DNA of 64,000 nucleotides from Moringa oleifera. Its lineage: Eukaryota; Streptophyta; Magnoliopsida; Brassicales; Moringaceae. The position numbers and the translations under genes were made by a program. The DNA is taken from contig JAJFZO010000049.1 of the NCBI GenBank assembly GCA_021397835.1, positions 7,817,001 through 7,881,000 on the forward strand, read 5' to 3'. The notes beneath the pieces were generated by a model. The model saw only the letters and a program-made list of their open reading frames with translations. It ran no database searches and was not told where the DNA came from. Below are positions 25,450 through 38,200 of this stretch, in pieces; position 1 is the first letter of the stretch, and the number at the start of each line of letters is the position of its first letter.

Positions 25450-28400
25450 ATGGAGATGATAGAAGAAGACGGAGGTTTATCGATCCCCAAAGGAGGGCCG
25501 ATATATGTTCCCAATATTGTCGGTCCTATCACCAGGGTTCCCGACTTCCGGGCTTCTCTTCTCCGTCAACTTCAGGTTTCCTTTTTGCTTCATTCTTTCT
25601 TTACTTCTCTCTTCGTTATATGCTTTTCTTGGGAATTCCTTTGATTCTCATGTGATAGACAACAAGAGTTTGGTTCTTTTGCAGGATTTAGAAGTTGAGT
25701 TATGTTTGGATTCGTCTTCAGTCCCTGGAGACGATGATGTTTCGTGTGCATTCTGCCTCTCTCTATCTATTTTCTCTAAATTTTACTTGTTTTCCTTCCC
25801 TGGAATATTCTCAAGCTGAAGTTATGATTTACCTGCAGGATTGACGACCTCAAAATTTTTACTGAAGGAGAAATAGCGGATATGGCTATGAGAGAAGCTT
25901 TTAAGGTATATGATTGCAGCCGTCTGTTTCGAGTCATCAGTAAGAATTCTGTTGGTTTCACTATTTTTTTTTTCCTGTTGGTTTGCTTGCAGGATCCAGA
26001 TGACCAGGAAAAGATTTCCAAACAACCTTCAGAAGAAAATCCTTGTTCTGGACGGTGAGTGATATGCAGAATTCTTTTAAAACTTTTTCAGTTATAAACT
26101 AATCTATGTCCTTAGGTTTCTGCCTTTCAAATTTATTTCATGCGGTTTTGTTACTTGTTAGGGCATTGGACTTCGTCCATAACAAAACTACAAAGGCACT
26201 GCTCTAGTCACCATGACTATCTGTTCATATTCATGTACGTATTTGTTTGTTTCTACTTTTGTTTGTTCGAATCTTGCCTCCTCCCTTTCCTTAAACTTAC
26301 CGTGTTGATAAGATATACAAATTACCCCTGAACATAGAATTAGGACGATAAAAGAGATCCTCCAAAGTCGAATTGTTGAACCACCTACCCTTCTACAAGT
26401 TGACTCCTTCAGATGATCTGGTATTAGGTGGTCATCATCTCTATCCTTATGGATGCATTGGCTTGGAAGTGACATTTGATGTGAATAGAATGTGAAAGGA
26501 TTGAAGTAAGTGCAAAATGCATGAGAATGAAATATTTAAGTGAAAGTCACTTGAGAATTAAATATGTGGTAGTATGATCTTATGAAGAGGTATGGTCTGT
26601 AGACTCAGCTGGACTGAAGGAAAGACTTTATGCACCCAACATCAACATGGTTTGCCTTTATCTTGAGCTGAGTTACTTGGTAGTTTACAGTAGGATCTTT
26701 GAAGACAAGATTTTGACAATGACTCAAATGACATCCTTTTTCTTGTTCCAGAAATTATATCTTAAGCTATGGTTGATCCAGTGAATGCTACGTCTCTGGT
26801 TGGTTTAACATGTTTTATGACTCGTTTAATCAAAATTCTGCTGTTTTGCTTACTGTTCAAGTTAAGACTCTGTAAACTTTAAACTTGTACTATATGCTAT
26901 GGTGTCATTTAACAGGAAATATATTAATTATTTCTGTATCTCTTTTCTATGTATCAATATCTTGACTTTCTTTGGGACGTAAATTAATTTTTGGTGTTTT
27001 GTAGAAGGAAAGGCAACAGTAAAGAATTGAGTGATAAGAATGATCATTCAGAGGGCTGTGGAAGAGGAGAGAATACTTCAACTGCAATTGAGTACTCCAA
27101 TCGACTTCTTTCTGGAGCCAATTGTAATGGAACTATGACTAAGAGCAAGACAAGGAAGAAAAAGAAAATAAAGTCAAAAAGCAATGCTACTGAAGTATGT
27201 CAGCTGCCCTGTTATACTTACGTTTTTCTTTTCCATGTCTTTGGCTGATGTGCTTCGTCTAGTTTTTAGTTTCACATCGATTTACTACAATTTGTTGACC
27301 TAGAAGTTTAAAAATACCTTACAAACCAAGAAGCTTGAAAAGTTGGACACTGAGCTAGCAAGGCATGTGATATGCCTATTTCATTCTGCTTGTGCCTCTA
27401 AACTAGTTCCAGTACTCAAAACTGATTGACATGTTGTGTAGCCTATTGAAATGTTTATTTTATTTTATGGTATTAGTTATGTAAATAATTTTCATTTGTA
27501 CAGTTACGCTCCCCCCCGCCCCCCTGTCTCCTCCCACAATGAAAAAGGGAAAAGAAAATCTGTATGTGTAGATTCTGAATATGAATTACTTTTGAGTCTG
27601 TGGGTTGCTTACTGAGTTCAATTTATGGTCTTATGGTTCACAATTTGCTTATAAATTTGGACGAAATGTGTTAAGGGCATACCTGGTAATCTGGCTGACA
27701 TTTTATCTGGTCAAATTAGGTACATCTGTATTAGGTTAACAAAAAAAGGTGTGACATTACCAGTAAAGTCTCAAATCTAGAATGCTTGTAATGTTTTTCC
27801 TTTTCTCATTGCAGGATGGCTACATTGTAAAGGTGGAGCAGCTTGCAAAACTCAAACAAAAGCAGGATGAAGACAAAGCGGCAGCAAGGCTACATTCATT
27901 ACAGTTTGTATTGTGACATTTGCATGGAACTCATTCATTGATGTGCCCTTCTTATTTGTGCTAATTGCTGTGTTTCATTTTTGGTCCAGAACCATTTGCA
28001 GAATTAATGAATGTGTCACCCCATCGTCAGAAAGAATTGAAAGGTTGAAATCCCTCAGGTCTACAAATAGTGCGACAAAGGTTTTCTCCAAGAAGCTTTT
28101 CTATTTAGATAATAATCTTAGCCACGATATGGCTTTTTTCATGCAAATGTTTTCCTTTGCTGAATCTGAACATTAATATGGTTGAGGACTTCTAATTTAC
28201 TCTTCTTGTTCTTGCATTGTATGCCTCCCTTCTCTTAAACAGCCGGTGAAGTCATCAAATATTCAAGATCATGTAGCTGTCCTGTATCCAGAAGTTGTTC
28301 TTTGTGTTGAGATTTACCATAACATACGGAAATGGTCGAAGGTAGCATTTTATGCCTTTTCTCCTGGACGTACAATATTTTTCACCAGTCACTGCTTGGC

Positions 28401-30950
28401 CATACACAAGCTGAAGTTTCCCTGATTAGTCTAACGCACTTTTGCATTGCATATATAAGAGATACCTTAAAGCTATTCAGAAGCATCAAAATAGAGATTA
28501 TTTAGAAGATGAAAGGGAGAATGTTATACCTCCATTGCCAAAGTAACTGGAATTTATGAGTGAAAGTGTGAGTATGTTTGGATAGAGGATTTTTACATAA
28601 GATTCATGGTTAGAAAACTTTTAAATGCTTTGCTATTGAAAGATTTGACATACTCACAGAACTTCTAGGCAGAATTTGAGGGCCAAATACTCCTTAGTCC
28701 AGCTTTTAGGCTGGATTTTTCCAGATTCTCTTCCTCAAACTTTCCGCTCCTATCTGTTACAGCCTTACCGCTCTCTATTTCTCTCTCTGCACCTTTTCTC
28801 TCTTTGATGTCCATCTCTCTGCTCTCTCTCTTTTTCGCCTCATCCCTTTCTCACTCTCTCTTCATCTATCTAAACCACATGTCGTTTATATATCCAAACC
28901 TTTGGAAATATGTCATTCTTGATTAGATGACACCTTTGCTGTTGATAGCCATGGATACGGCCTGGAAAGTAATAAGATATGCTTTATCCATACCCAATCT
29001 GTGGGAGTTTTAAGTATGTTTACAGCTTACTTCCTTTTTGATTGCTTAATTCTTGCATTGTTTATTAGTACATTGCATCAGTGAAAACACTGGATCACTT
29101 AAGATTTTTAGATTTTTTTCCCCCTTGGGGGAGGAGGGGTTGGGTTGGAGGGGTTGTTGACACTATAGAGGTAGAAAAGTCCACAACTTGAGAACATTGA
29201 ATTTCCAATTTGCATATAGATTGTGTTCCTTTTCCATTCTGGCTGATTGAGGATCACCAGTCTCAGTTTTCAATTATTTTTGGGTATTTTAATCAGTGAA
29301 GATTATGTATTGGCATGAAATGATAGTTGTAAGGGAGGAAGAAAAGGAGCTTATGAGGTCTGCCTGAAACTTAGCTTTCTATTGATTTTAGCATCTGTCT
29401 GAGTTAATTTTTGTTTCCATGGCTATATATATCTATGACGTAGATGAACATGATTGGGTCTCATTCCCTGTCTGGAAATTTATGTTAGGCATTGTTCGTC
29501 ATTAGTTGTATATGGTAGTCAAGCATGAGGCAGTTTGGGATTGATATCAGTGTGGCTGTGTTATTTTAAAATCGAAAACTTGCTTGGACTGGGATCTCAG
29601 CTTTTAGAAGACATTTTCTTTGGAAATACTGTCACTATGATCAGTATTTTAACTGAATGGTAAATGGTAGCTAAGCTTTGTTAGTTTTGGCTATGGAAAT
29701 GATCCATAGGTTTTTTACTGAAAGTTCAGTTTTGAGTTTCTCTTAGTTTAGCTTAGAGTTGCATCCTGTTGTGACTTACTTTAATAGACTGGCAGCATTA
29801 CCCTAGTTGAGTTGTGTTTCCTGCTAGGTGGTTAACGTAGTTGAGAGGATACAATTATGACAAGGTGAAGAGGAAAACGTCTCATATATTAGATAGTTTT
29901 TTGTCTGTTGGCCTCTTCTTTTTGCCTCTTGCTATCTTCTGTTATTGATCTCTAAGTGGAATTATTTGTAGGTCCAAGAGTTCATGGTCCTAGGGCAGCA
30001 ACCCCTGACTGAACTCAGGGACAAGATTTATTGCTTGACAGATCAGATGATGAAGAAGGCTGGGTTGCATGATCCTTCTGGCTACTTCCTCATTGAAGTG
30101 AGAAGCTCTATTCACTCAAATTGTTGTTCAATGATGAACTACTTTGTTTGTTGTCATTATATCTAATAGAATGCTATGCCTGTGTAGGATGTGTTTTGCA
30201 ATGACTTGAGGGATCCATCAGCTATAGATTATAGTGAACCTATTTTTGACTGGCTTAGAAATTCCAAGGATGATTCTAAGAAAAAATGGGAATGCATCCT
30301 AACTGGTGAGCTACAACGAAAGCAGAAAGCCGTTTTAGGCGAGGTAACAACCTCACATTTGCCTCACTTCAAAGCTGTCGATATGCGAAGTGTTCGGTTT
30401 TGTGACTTAAGATTTCGACTTGGTGCTGGATATCTCTACTGTCATCAGGTAAGGTTTTAGTGACTTCCTTTCACTTTGCCTGGAGATCTTGCTGTCTGAT
30501 TGAATGGCTAGAAAGGTCTTACTATTACATCTGACTTTCTTTTACTTTGGACAGACAGGATTTAAGTGCGTTTCTGCTTATATGTGTGTGTAATTGTGTT
30601 TCAGCAATAATTTGTGTTTGGCATTAGTATTTCTTAACTTGATTCTGGTTTATAATCACTTGGTGCAGGGAGACTGCAAGCATACTATTGTGATCAGAGA
30701 TATGAGGTTGATCCACCCAGAGGACGTTCACAGCAGAGCAGCTTATCCTTTAGTGACATTTCAACTAAAACCGCGTGTTCAGAAATGCAATGTTTGTAAG
30801 ATTTACAGAGCTACAAAAATGACAGTTGATGACAAGTGGGCAGAGGAGAACCCATGTTATTTCTGTGATTATTGTTATTCCCTTCTTCACTCTGAAGATG
30901 GGTCTCCAATGTGTAATGATGTTTTGGTGTATGATTACTTGCATGATTAA
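25450..30950 (+). CDS. SRD2: snRNA-activating protein complex subunit 3 (SNAP50/SRD2-like), 483 aa, 11 exons
   Basis: Subunit of the complex that binds the upstream sequence element of snRNA promoters and supports snRNA transcription; the Arabidopsis homologue is SRD2, needed for dedifferentiation in culture. Exons: 25450-25575, 25685-25743, 25839-25905, 25993-26054, 27005-27194, 27815-27903, 27990-28080, 28243-28341, 29972-30097, 30188-30448, 30669-30950 (1452 nt). The conserved SNAPC3 domain fills the last three exons: the segment GYLYCHQGDCKH, then [10 protein letters not shown], then a Cys-rich zinc-binding cluster (CNVCKIY, then [12 protein letters not shown]). The N-terminal half is polar with a Lys-rich patch ([11 protein letters not shown]) that may serve as a nuclear signal. 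I chose the first in-frame ATG; a second lies two codons later. Donor 2 (TTTC followed by GTGTGC) was fixed by phase. The protein is longer than I recall for Arabidopsis SRD2. Confidence 0.92.
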
Positions 30951-31437
30951 ATGTTCATCATAGTTATATTTAACTTAAGGTTAACATCGTGTTTCCCTTG
31001 AATGATAAGGTGGGTGGGATAGTTGGAACTGCATTTTAACAGGACATGAGTCCTACAATGTTCAGATTGAGTTAAACTGCAAAGATCAGAGTTATTTTGT
31101 TAAATAAGTGAAGCATGAATGTTCAGGATGAGAAAAATCTTAACTCGGCCTGGCTTTTGAGTTCATAACATGTCAATGACTTGGATTGTTTCTTGAGCTT
31201 CGCCATGTTTTTGTTTCCTGGGCATCGGAGCCTTGTCATGAAGTTATGAGTATGATAAACAAGAAGGGTATATATGATGGGATATCAATGAAAGCGGTAG
31301 GTATGATCAAATTTGGGTGGTAATCATACATCATGAATTTTGGGAAGGAAGTTCCTCAAGCCATGGGGAAGTGGCTGAAGCCTCTAAGAAATGATTGAAT
31401 GGTGTATCTAAAAATTTTAGAGATTGTCCTTTTCATT
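30951..31437. other. short convergent 3' region between the SNAPC3-like and RING genes
   Basis: Only 487 bases separate the two stop codons, and the genes point at each other. Both 3' UTRs must lie here and may overlap. No other gene is seen. Confidence 0.6.
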
Positions 31438-34429
31438 TCAGAGCCTGTAGCCATGCAAATGCTTAGCCCATCTTCTAGCCATGTAAGGGCCATGATAATC
31501 CCAACTTTCTGCACTGCTAGTCCTCCCACCAATTATGTTGACATCTCTCCCAGCCACAGCTTCACAGTCATTGTTCGTTTCCCTCTTGTCACCTAAGCTC
31601 ACCACAGTTTCACCTGTTCTAATGCATTCATCAATCCCACCTTCAACATAGCTATACCCCATGCAAACATGTCCATGATCTCCCAACTCTAGCAAAATTC
31701 TCCGCTCTTCACCGCCTCTTAGCTCTCCAAGCCTAATTATCCTACCTTCATCCCCAATTCTTAACTGAATCTCTCTCACAATGCCTCCCAACAATCTTGC
31801 TAGAAAATCTTCAAATTCATGCATAACGAATCCATTCGATGTGCCAAAACCAAATCCCACATGAAACCGATGGATAGGGACAGGCACTTGCATGTTGATG
31901 GCATGGTATGGCCTTGTTGGACTATCAGACAGATGCAGGATGCAAGACTGAGGGTTCTTGTGTGCACGATCCTCAAGTATTTTTATTCCTTTCTTGAGGC
32001 CTTCCATTGGATCTGCCTGTCCCATGTAAAAAAGTCGGTCAATGACTTGTAATGCTGTTCTCTTTCCATAAGAAGTCATCCGCCTCAGAGGGAAGACACG
32101 TGCTGCAGCAGATGAGTATGTCACAATGGCCAAACGGTCAACAGGTCGAAGAGAAAATACCACTAGTGCCATGGCTTGCTTGAGAAGTCTCAGATGTGGC
32201 CCATTAGGACTCGCAACCAACACCAAATCAGTGGCTTTTGGATGTGCCAGTTTCACTGAGAGATAGGCAGCTCTCCTGTTTGAGGCAGAGCGTGAATAAG
32301 GTGATTGCACATCTGGTGATTGTAACAATACTGATGTCGAGGATGGACTGGGTAAGTGATGATAATGGCAAGGACGGTATGAGATGTGCCCAGTTCCAGC
32401 CATTTGCAAAGGTGAATTTGTGCAGAGATGGTGATGAAAGCTGCAGGGGTGAGTTAGCACTGCTGATGGGAGGTGTACTAAGGAGAAATCCAAGCGGGGA
32501 TGATTGTGTGAGTGATCAGGCTCAATAGGATCGTCATCATCATATCTTGCAGTGCGCAGAAAGGAGCGTCTGTGGACCCGGAAAGTTGCAATGGAGTCAT
32601 CAAGGATGCGGAAAACAGGGTCATTTTGGTTGCAAAAAAGAGAACAAGCAGGTGGGTTTAGGTTGCGAGGTAGCTGGGTCCAATGGGCACGACAAATGGG
32701 GCAAGTGACACTACCATGGCGGACATTGGATGAGATGCAACCAAAATGGAATGCATGAGAGCACTGGGCAGTGAATATTGCTTGCCCTGGGCTGCTGCCT
32801 GTGCTGAAACTCAGAGCTTCTAGACATATTGCACATAAGTTCTGCCCATCGAAAACGACAGCATTTAGGTAGCAGATTAGGAACAATATATAATCATCTA
32901 AAATTTAAAAAAGTTATAACATGTTCAAGGAATCCTTCTAAGACAGTTCGTAAGCGAGGAATATGGCTTGTTCAGATGCCTCCCTAGAACTTTGAGTTAG
33001 GGATAGCAGAAAGTTGTATAACTATCCTGTGAAACTATATCTCAGAGTTTCAATGCAATGACATCAAGAAATGATTTAGATATGAAAAAACATTGAAATT
33101 CGCATGACAAAGAATAGGAATTATTAGCATGAGAAGAATGATTATAACTAAGGATGACCACATGACTCTAGACCATTGTTGGAAGAACAAAATCATGAGA
33201 TTATAATGAGAACTAGTGGGCTGAACTTTCCAAAGGGAGGTTCTGTACTGAAGTGCATTGATTCTCTAAGGCAATGGTCATGAGTAAGGAGCAATCACAT
33301 GCTCGGATTACCCTCATAGTGTAGATATATTAAGTGATTGATTTGAGGGTGTGGAACAGAAAAGATTGCAGAGTTTGAAGAGGTGGGGTTATTGAAACTT
33401 GAAAAGAATGAATAAGAAATACTGTATTAAGAAAGATGAAATCCTTGGCTAGTGTGAAATCTCAGAACAGGAACAAGGAAAAGGGAGCAGAGAGAGAGAG
33501 GAAAAGTGAGGCATGGTATGTGGAAATGAGAGAGCACGAATAAACATGAGGTCCAACAGTCAAAAACTCAAAACTTGGGAGCCATTGGATTCCAAAACCA
33601 AAGCTAAAGTAGCAGCAGTGCCCATGAAGTGGATATATGAATATCTCAATGCAATCTAATAAAGCATTCTTACTTTTTCTTAAACTTGTAAATAAGATTT
33701 TGCAGTCTCAAAGGAAATCACTTTCACATCGTAGATGAAACAATGGTGGTACCTTAGAAGTCAGGTTGCTGGTGGCTGCAGATTCTGCTTCCTCTGTGGT
33801 CTCCTCTGGTTGTTGTTCTTGTGAGATGTTCTTGGGTTTTGTGGGAGACGTTGATGGACCTGAGATCTGTAAATTTAGAGAGGCTGGAAGCATCAACTAC
33901 TGTTCATTTTCCTTTTCTTTTTCCAGGAGAAGGTATGTAATATCTATGGTTCTCAAAGTGAAGAAATTTTAGCCAACATTTGAAACTCTAAGTAAATGGA
34001 GAACCCCTAAAACCATTATCCATTTCTGGATATCTTTCCTGGAAAAGTCGGTTGAACACCTAGTCATTAAACTAAAGGGAGAAATTTGTTCTGTTTGCAT
34101 CACACCCAAAATTCCTGGCGGAGAAATTTTCCAATGGGAAAGCGTAAAAGTGATGCATAACAACAGAAGAAACAGTAGAATTTTGTAGAAATAGGAGGTA
34201 CCGATCCCAGTTGAAATTAGGGCCAAAAAATTAAAAAGAAAGAAGAAGAAGAACCAGCAGCATGAAAAAGAAAAACCGATTTTTGAGCTTACAAAGGGAA
34301 TGGAAGACAGATTCTTACAGCAGGATCGACGAGAGCAGAAGGGCTACTCCTGGAGAAGGAACCGCATGCAGCTGTCACCATTTTCCTGGCTGCCTTTCTC
34401 AGCTTTGAAGATGCTCGTCTTACCCCCAT
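31438..34429 (-). CDS. RING-H2 protein with vWA-like domain (WAV3/EDA40-type), probable E3 ubiquitin ligase, 542 aa
   Basis: Three exons: 34429-34319, 33866-33753, 32841-31438 (1629 nt). Exon 1 encodes a basic start (MGVRRASSKLRKAARKM). Exon 2 is polar and acidic. Exon 3 opens directly with a RING-H2 finger: Cys78, Cys81, Cys102, His104, His107, Cys110, Cys122, Cys125. After a His/Ser-rich linker, a von Willebrand A-like segment begins near 276 (KATDLVLVASPNGPHL) and continues through DRLAIVTYSSAAARVFPLRR and QADPMEGLKKGIKILEDR. These blocks match plant WAV3-family ligases, known for root gravitropism and related roles. The metal-binding MIDAS (normally DxSxS) is replaced by VASPNGP, so metal-dependent ligand binding is unlikely. 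The protein is also shorter than I recall for typical family members. Ubiquitin ligase activity is inferred from the RING. The leader carries a CT-rich tract (GA on the plus strand, 34541-34558). Confidence 0.9.
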
Positions 34430-37400
34430 TTCGTGTCTCTTATCTCTCTGTATCCCTTTTTCTTCTTCTGTAGTTCTTGCTCTATCTAGCCTTATAATTG
34501 CAATGAAATGAAAGCACAAACACAGAGAGAGAAAGACTGTGAGAGAGAGAGAGAGAGATGGAGTGCGCAGACAAAAACTCTGCCAATCTCTGCAAGCTGT
34601 CCCCAGCAGCGCTTGCCGTTGCACTCTTCTTCTTCTTCCTCACACACACACGCACACAATCTCCTCTCAGTCTTTCACGCCCATCCCAGCCAATATATCA
34701 TGCACACACTCCTACATATATATTTATATATGTACACATACCTGTAAACCTGTAACTACTGATTATACCACTTTAGCATTAAGAATAAAGTTGTTGAACG
34801 AAACTCCTTTTGTTTTACTGCTGCCCTCTTTCTCTTGCTTTCCTACGTTTCTTTTCCTTTATCTTTTTGATCGTATTCTTCTGATTTTCTCCTCATTTTC
34901 CTCAATTTTCCCTCTTGCTTTGACTAAACACCCAACTTTAACCACAAGTTGTGATTACGAGAAGTTTTACAGCCTTAACTGTGGCGTTACGCATTGAAAC
35001 TGTGAACATAAAATTTTATGGTACGAAGAGATACCGTAAAAGAAATGAAATGGGCAGTAAAGACATCTGCCAAAGACAGAAAATTTAAACAAAAAGGAGG
35101 CAAGGGTATCTGGAGATATAATTCTTCTTGTTAACCGAAAAAAAAAAAAAAGACAAAGGAGAGAGTATTGAGTGGGGAGCTTAATAAATGCAATAGAATG
35201 GATTGTTGAATTAGTGGTAGACCAGTGTAAGGCAGCACTGGCACAGCACAGGACAACAAGGTGGGACCCCTCAGGCTTGCAGGGACCATCACCAGCTCCA
35301 TTCCGCTTTCTTTGGGTCACAGAGGAAGTTCCCTGTCTCTCTCTCTCTCTCTCTATCATCTCTTTCTGCGCATTAATGGGTATGCGCGGCTGCTAATACT
35401 TGTTTGCTTAAACTAAAAAGTCGGACCACTCATCTCTGAGTGCACAGTCTCTGTGGCTGATATTCAAGAAGGTATTACCAAAAGAAACAATTTTTTTTCC
35501 GGAAAGAGGAAGATGGTAAAATCAAGGAAAAGGAAAAGCGAAGAAGAAGAAGAAGAAAAGACCGTTAGATTTGAATTTGAAGTTTAAGACACATTGAGAA
35601 TGTGTGTAACTTGTAAGTATGATGTAGTTCGGTAAAAGCCAAAAAGCCCAAAAAGAAGGCAGCTTCTTCAACTGGGTTGCAGCTAAATATGCTTTTCTTC
35701 CATCCGCATTCTATTTCCCGCAGCGGCCAGTGCCCACACCAGCTGTTCCTGGGTCCTCTCTATTTCAGACGTAGGTTGAGCTTTGAATCCTAAACCCATT
35801 AGCCCTTTTACCATAGATTATGCCACAGCTCATCTGTCGGCTAACAATCTGCTTTTGGGTATTTAAGCATTTCGTTGTTCAAATCAGGCCAAGCTGGTAG
35901 TTGGGTGAATGATCATCAGGAATGAGGATGGTGGGCACTGTAAGTTTAAAAGAAAAGAGATTAACTTTGGTAAGAAACAAAAGATTGGCTAGTCTGAGGA
36001 GAGGTGAGTGACACATCTAGCTATGGCTACCACTTAAGAAATGGACCTTACACCAAATATTCGAAATCAAACACAATGTCTCTTCCTCCTCACAGGTAAC
36101 CATCATGCTTGTTTCACACATCAGATATGTCCAAGTGGGTTGTTGTTTTTCATTTTCCTTTGTTTTGGAGTAGTTAAGGTTTGATTTGGACCCGTGATCT
36201 CTCCATCAGAAGGGTGTGTCGTCGACCCTGTTGGCTTCTGGTGATGAATTAATTAATACACTCAATTATTCTGGTAACCCTTTCGAAAAGGATTACCCAG
36301 AAGAAAGAAAAGGACAGATCATTGAAAGGAATGGCATTGGCAGTAGTTTCAGAATTCAGAGCTGGGGAAGGAGGAATCTCTCTTTACTCTTTAGTGGCTG
36401 ACACAGAGAGGGGTTTCACGTAAGAGAATGCCTTGGCCCTTCTGCTTCTTTCTCCTTTGCCCTTTGGCCATCAAAAGAAGAAAAAAAGGGCAAAGCTTGG
36501 TGGTGTCCGCAGCAGCCTGCCTCAGTGGCTATAGCCTACAACCAAAGCAGATTGATGGCGTCAAGGACTACAGGTCCTGCCATTTACCAAGTCAATTCAA
36601 ACTAAAGCACTCTCTTTGTCTTTTATGCTTTTTTTTTTTTTTTAATTTCTATAATATGAACTTGGGTTGTCTTCCTTAATTAATCCTTCATGCTTGATGC
36701 TCCGTCTCGGATTCCTGCAGCCATTAATTTGTTAAGCTTTGTCATCTTTCAATAATTAAAGGCATGAATCCGTCGCTCCTCAACTCTAGCCACATGTCCT
36801 TTTTGACCAGATGCTTCAACAATGCGCCCTGTTCATAGCCCAATACTGTTCGAGATCCGACTCCTGTTTTCCCTCTCTTCTTTATTCAAATTCCAGAGTT
36901 CACATCTCCATGCCAATGTCCAGAAGGAGCTTAAAGCCCTTGCAGCTTCAGTTTATGAATCGAACCATTCAGATAACCAAGCTCATGGACACGTATCCAG
37001 TAACAACTCAACTAGTTAGAAGGGATGAAGTGGTTCAACTTTTTTGAGCCAGGGAAAGCTTTGGTACCCAGCCCGCATAAAATTACTTGAGGACAGCACA
37101 AATCAGGGGATGTTCATTGTAAATTTGGTTGGTTCCAATATTGTTTTCAGAATGAAAAGGCATTTACAAGATGTGAAAAATTAAAGTCTTAAAATTATTT
37201 AATTGCAAATTTTTAAGACAAATGTGTAATTTATAGACCTTCACAAGTTTTGATCCACCTCATGGTCAACTCAAGTCACCATCAAGGAAAAGAACCCTTG
37301 GGCCCACCCAAAATTATCAAGTGGTTCCTGCAGAGATTTGCATCATCATGTAAACTGATCAATTCTGCACGTCCAATGCTTCCTTCAGTCACTAAATTAA

Positions 37401-38200
37401 CTACCCTTTTCACTTGGCTGCCTAAGTAAAGAAGAAACTTGCTTGTTATTCATTGATTTCTACAGAATCATCTTCAGAACCACCCCTATCAATAATACCC
37501 ACTTGCACAGGTTGGCTCACTCACCAGAATCGGCAATCTGCCAAAGTTTATGTAAAGGCAGTGCACTGCTGCAGCAGTCTGATGGGTGTTGCTTGTTAAT
37601 GGTGCTACATGTTACCCCACAATTGATCTTTTACAAAAGCAAGCTGCATCAGACAGCAACTGCGTCACATACTGACTACCATATAGAGGCTGGATGGTTT
37701 CAGACACAGTATGATGATCTGTTCAGATATTTTTTGGAGAGTTGTCTTAACCTTAGACAGCAAAGTTATTATCACTGTCACAAATTTAGATACCACTGTT
37801 TGTCATAAAGAGGTAGTAACTATCAAATCAAATCACTGTAGGCATTTTCAATTGTTTACACATCTATCAACCAAGCACTATCTCTGTGATAAATCCTATG
37901 CCTGTTCTGGCTTAGATACTCTGGTCGAAGGATTCGCAGTTTAGACAGTGTCTGAGGAGTTTTCTGCCTGACTCTTATAATTTCCTTTTGCCAATCTTTT
38001 GCTAGGCATTTTAAATTTGTTGAATAAGTCTCAATCTGGCGAGTGTGCTGGAAAAACATTGTTCTGTGTCCAGGAAACAGGTCTACCATAGTAAATATAG
38101 CAATCTGAATGCATTCAGCAGTTTCAGATGAATAGCTAATATATACAGGCTTAAAATTATTCTGCAAACAAATGGTGTGTTTATGTCCATGAGAGATCCA
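34430..38200. other. intergenic: RING-gene promoter (right of its start) and APO1-like 3' flank
   Basis: No convincing coding gene. Simple repeats stand out: GA tract at 34541-34558, a CA run near 34640-34656, and a (CT)n tract at 35335-35354 followed by two short ATGs with no long frame. The stretch 35160-35400 is less AT-rich than the rest and could be the start of an unannotated plus-strand transcript, but no protein or hairpin I know is visible. From about 37440 to 38200 the DNA should include the 3' UTR of the APO1-like gene; small open frames there look like chance. Confidence 0.4.

Noticed and set aside
34508..34997. Overlapping plus-strand frames rich in Ser, Leu and His across GA and CA repeats.
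   Set aside because: They are translations of simple repeats opposite the RING-gene leader.
35160..35400. Less AT-rich block with a CT tract, checked for a microRNA precursor.
   Set aside because: No conserved plant microRNA sequence I know and no clear long hairpin by eye.
37856..38167. 103-codon minus-strand frame downstream of the APO1-like stop.
   Set aside because: No known family, and it lies in the probable 3' UTR; most likely a chance frame.
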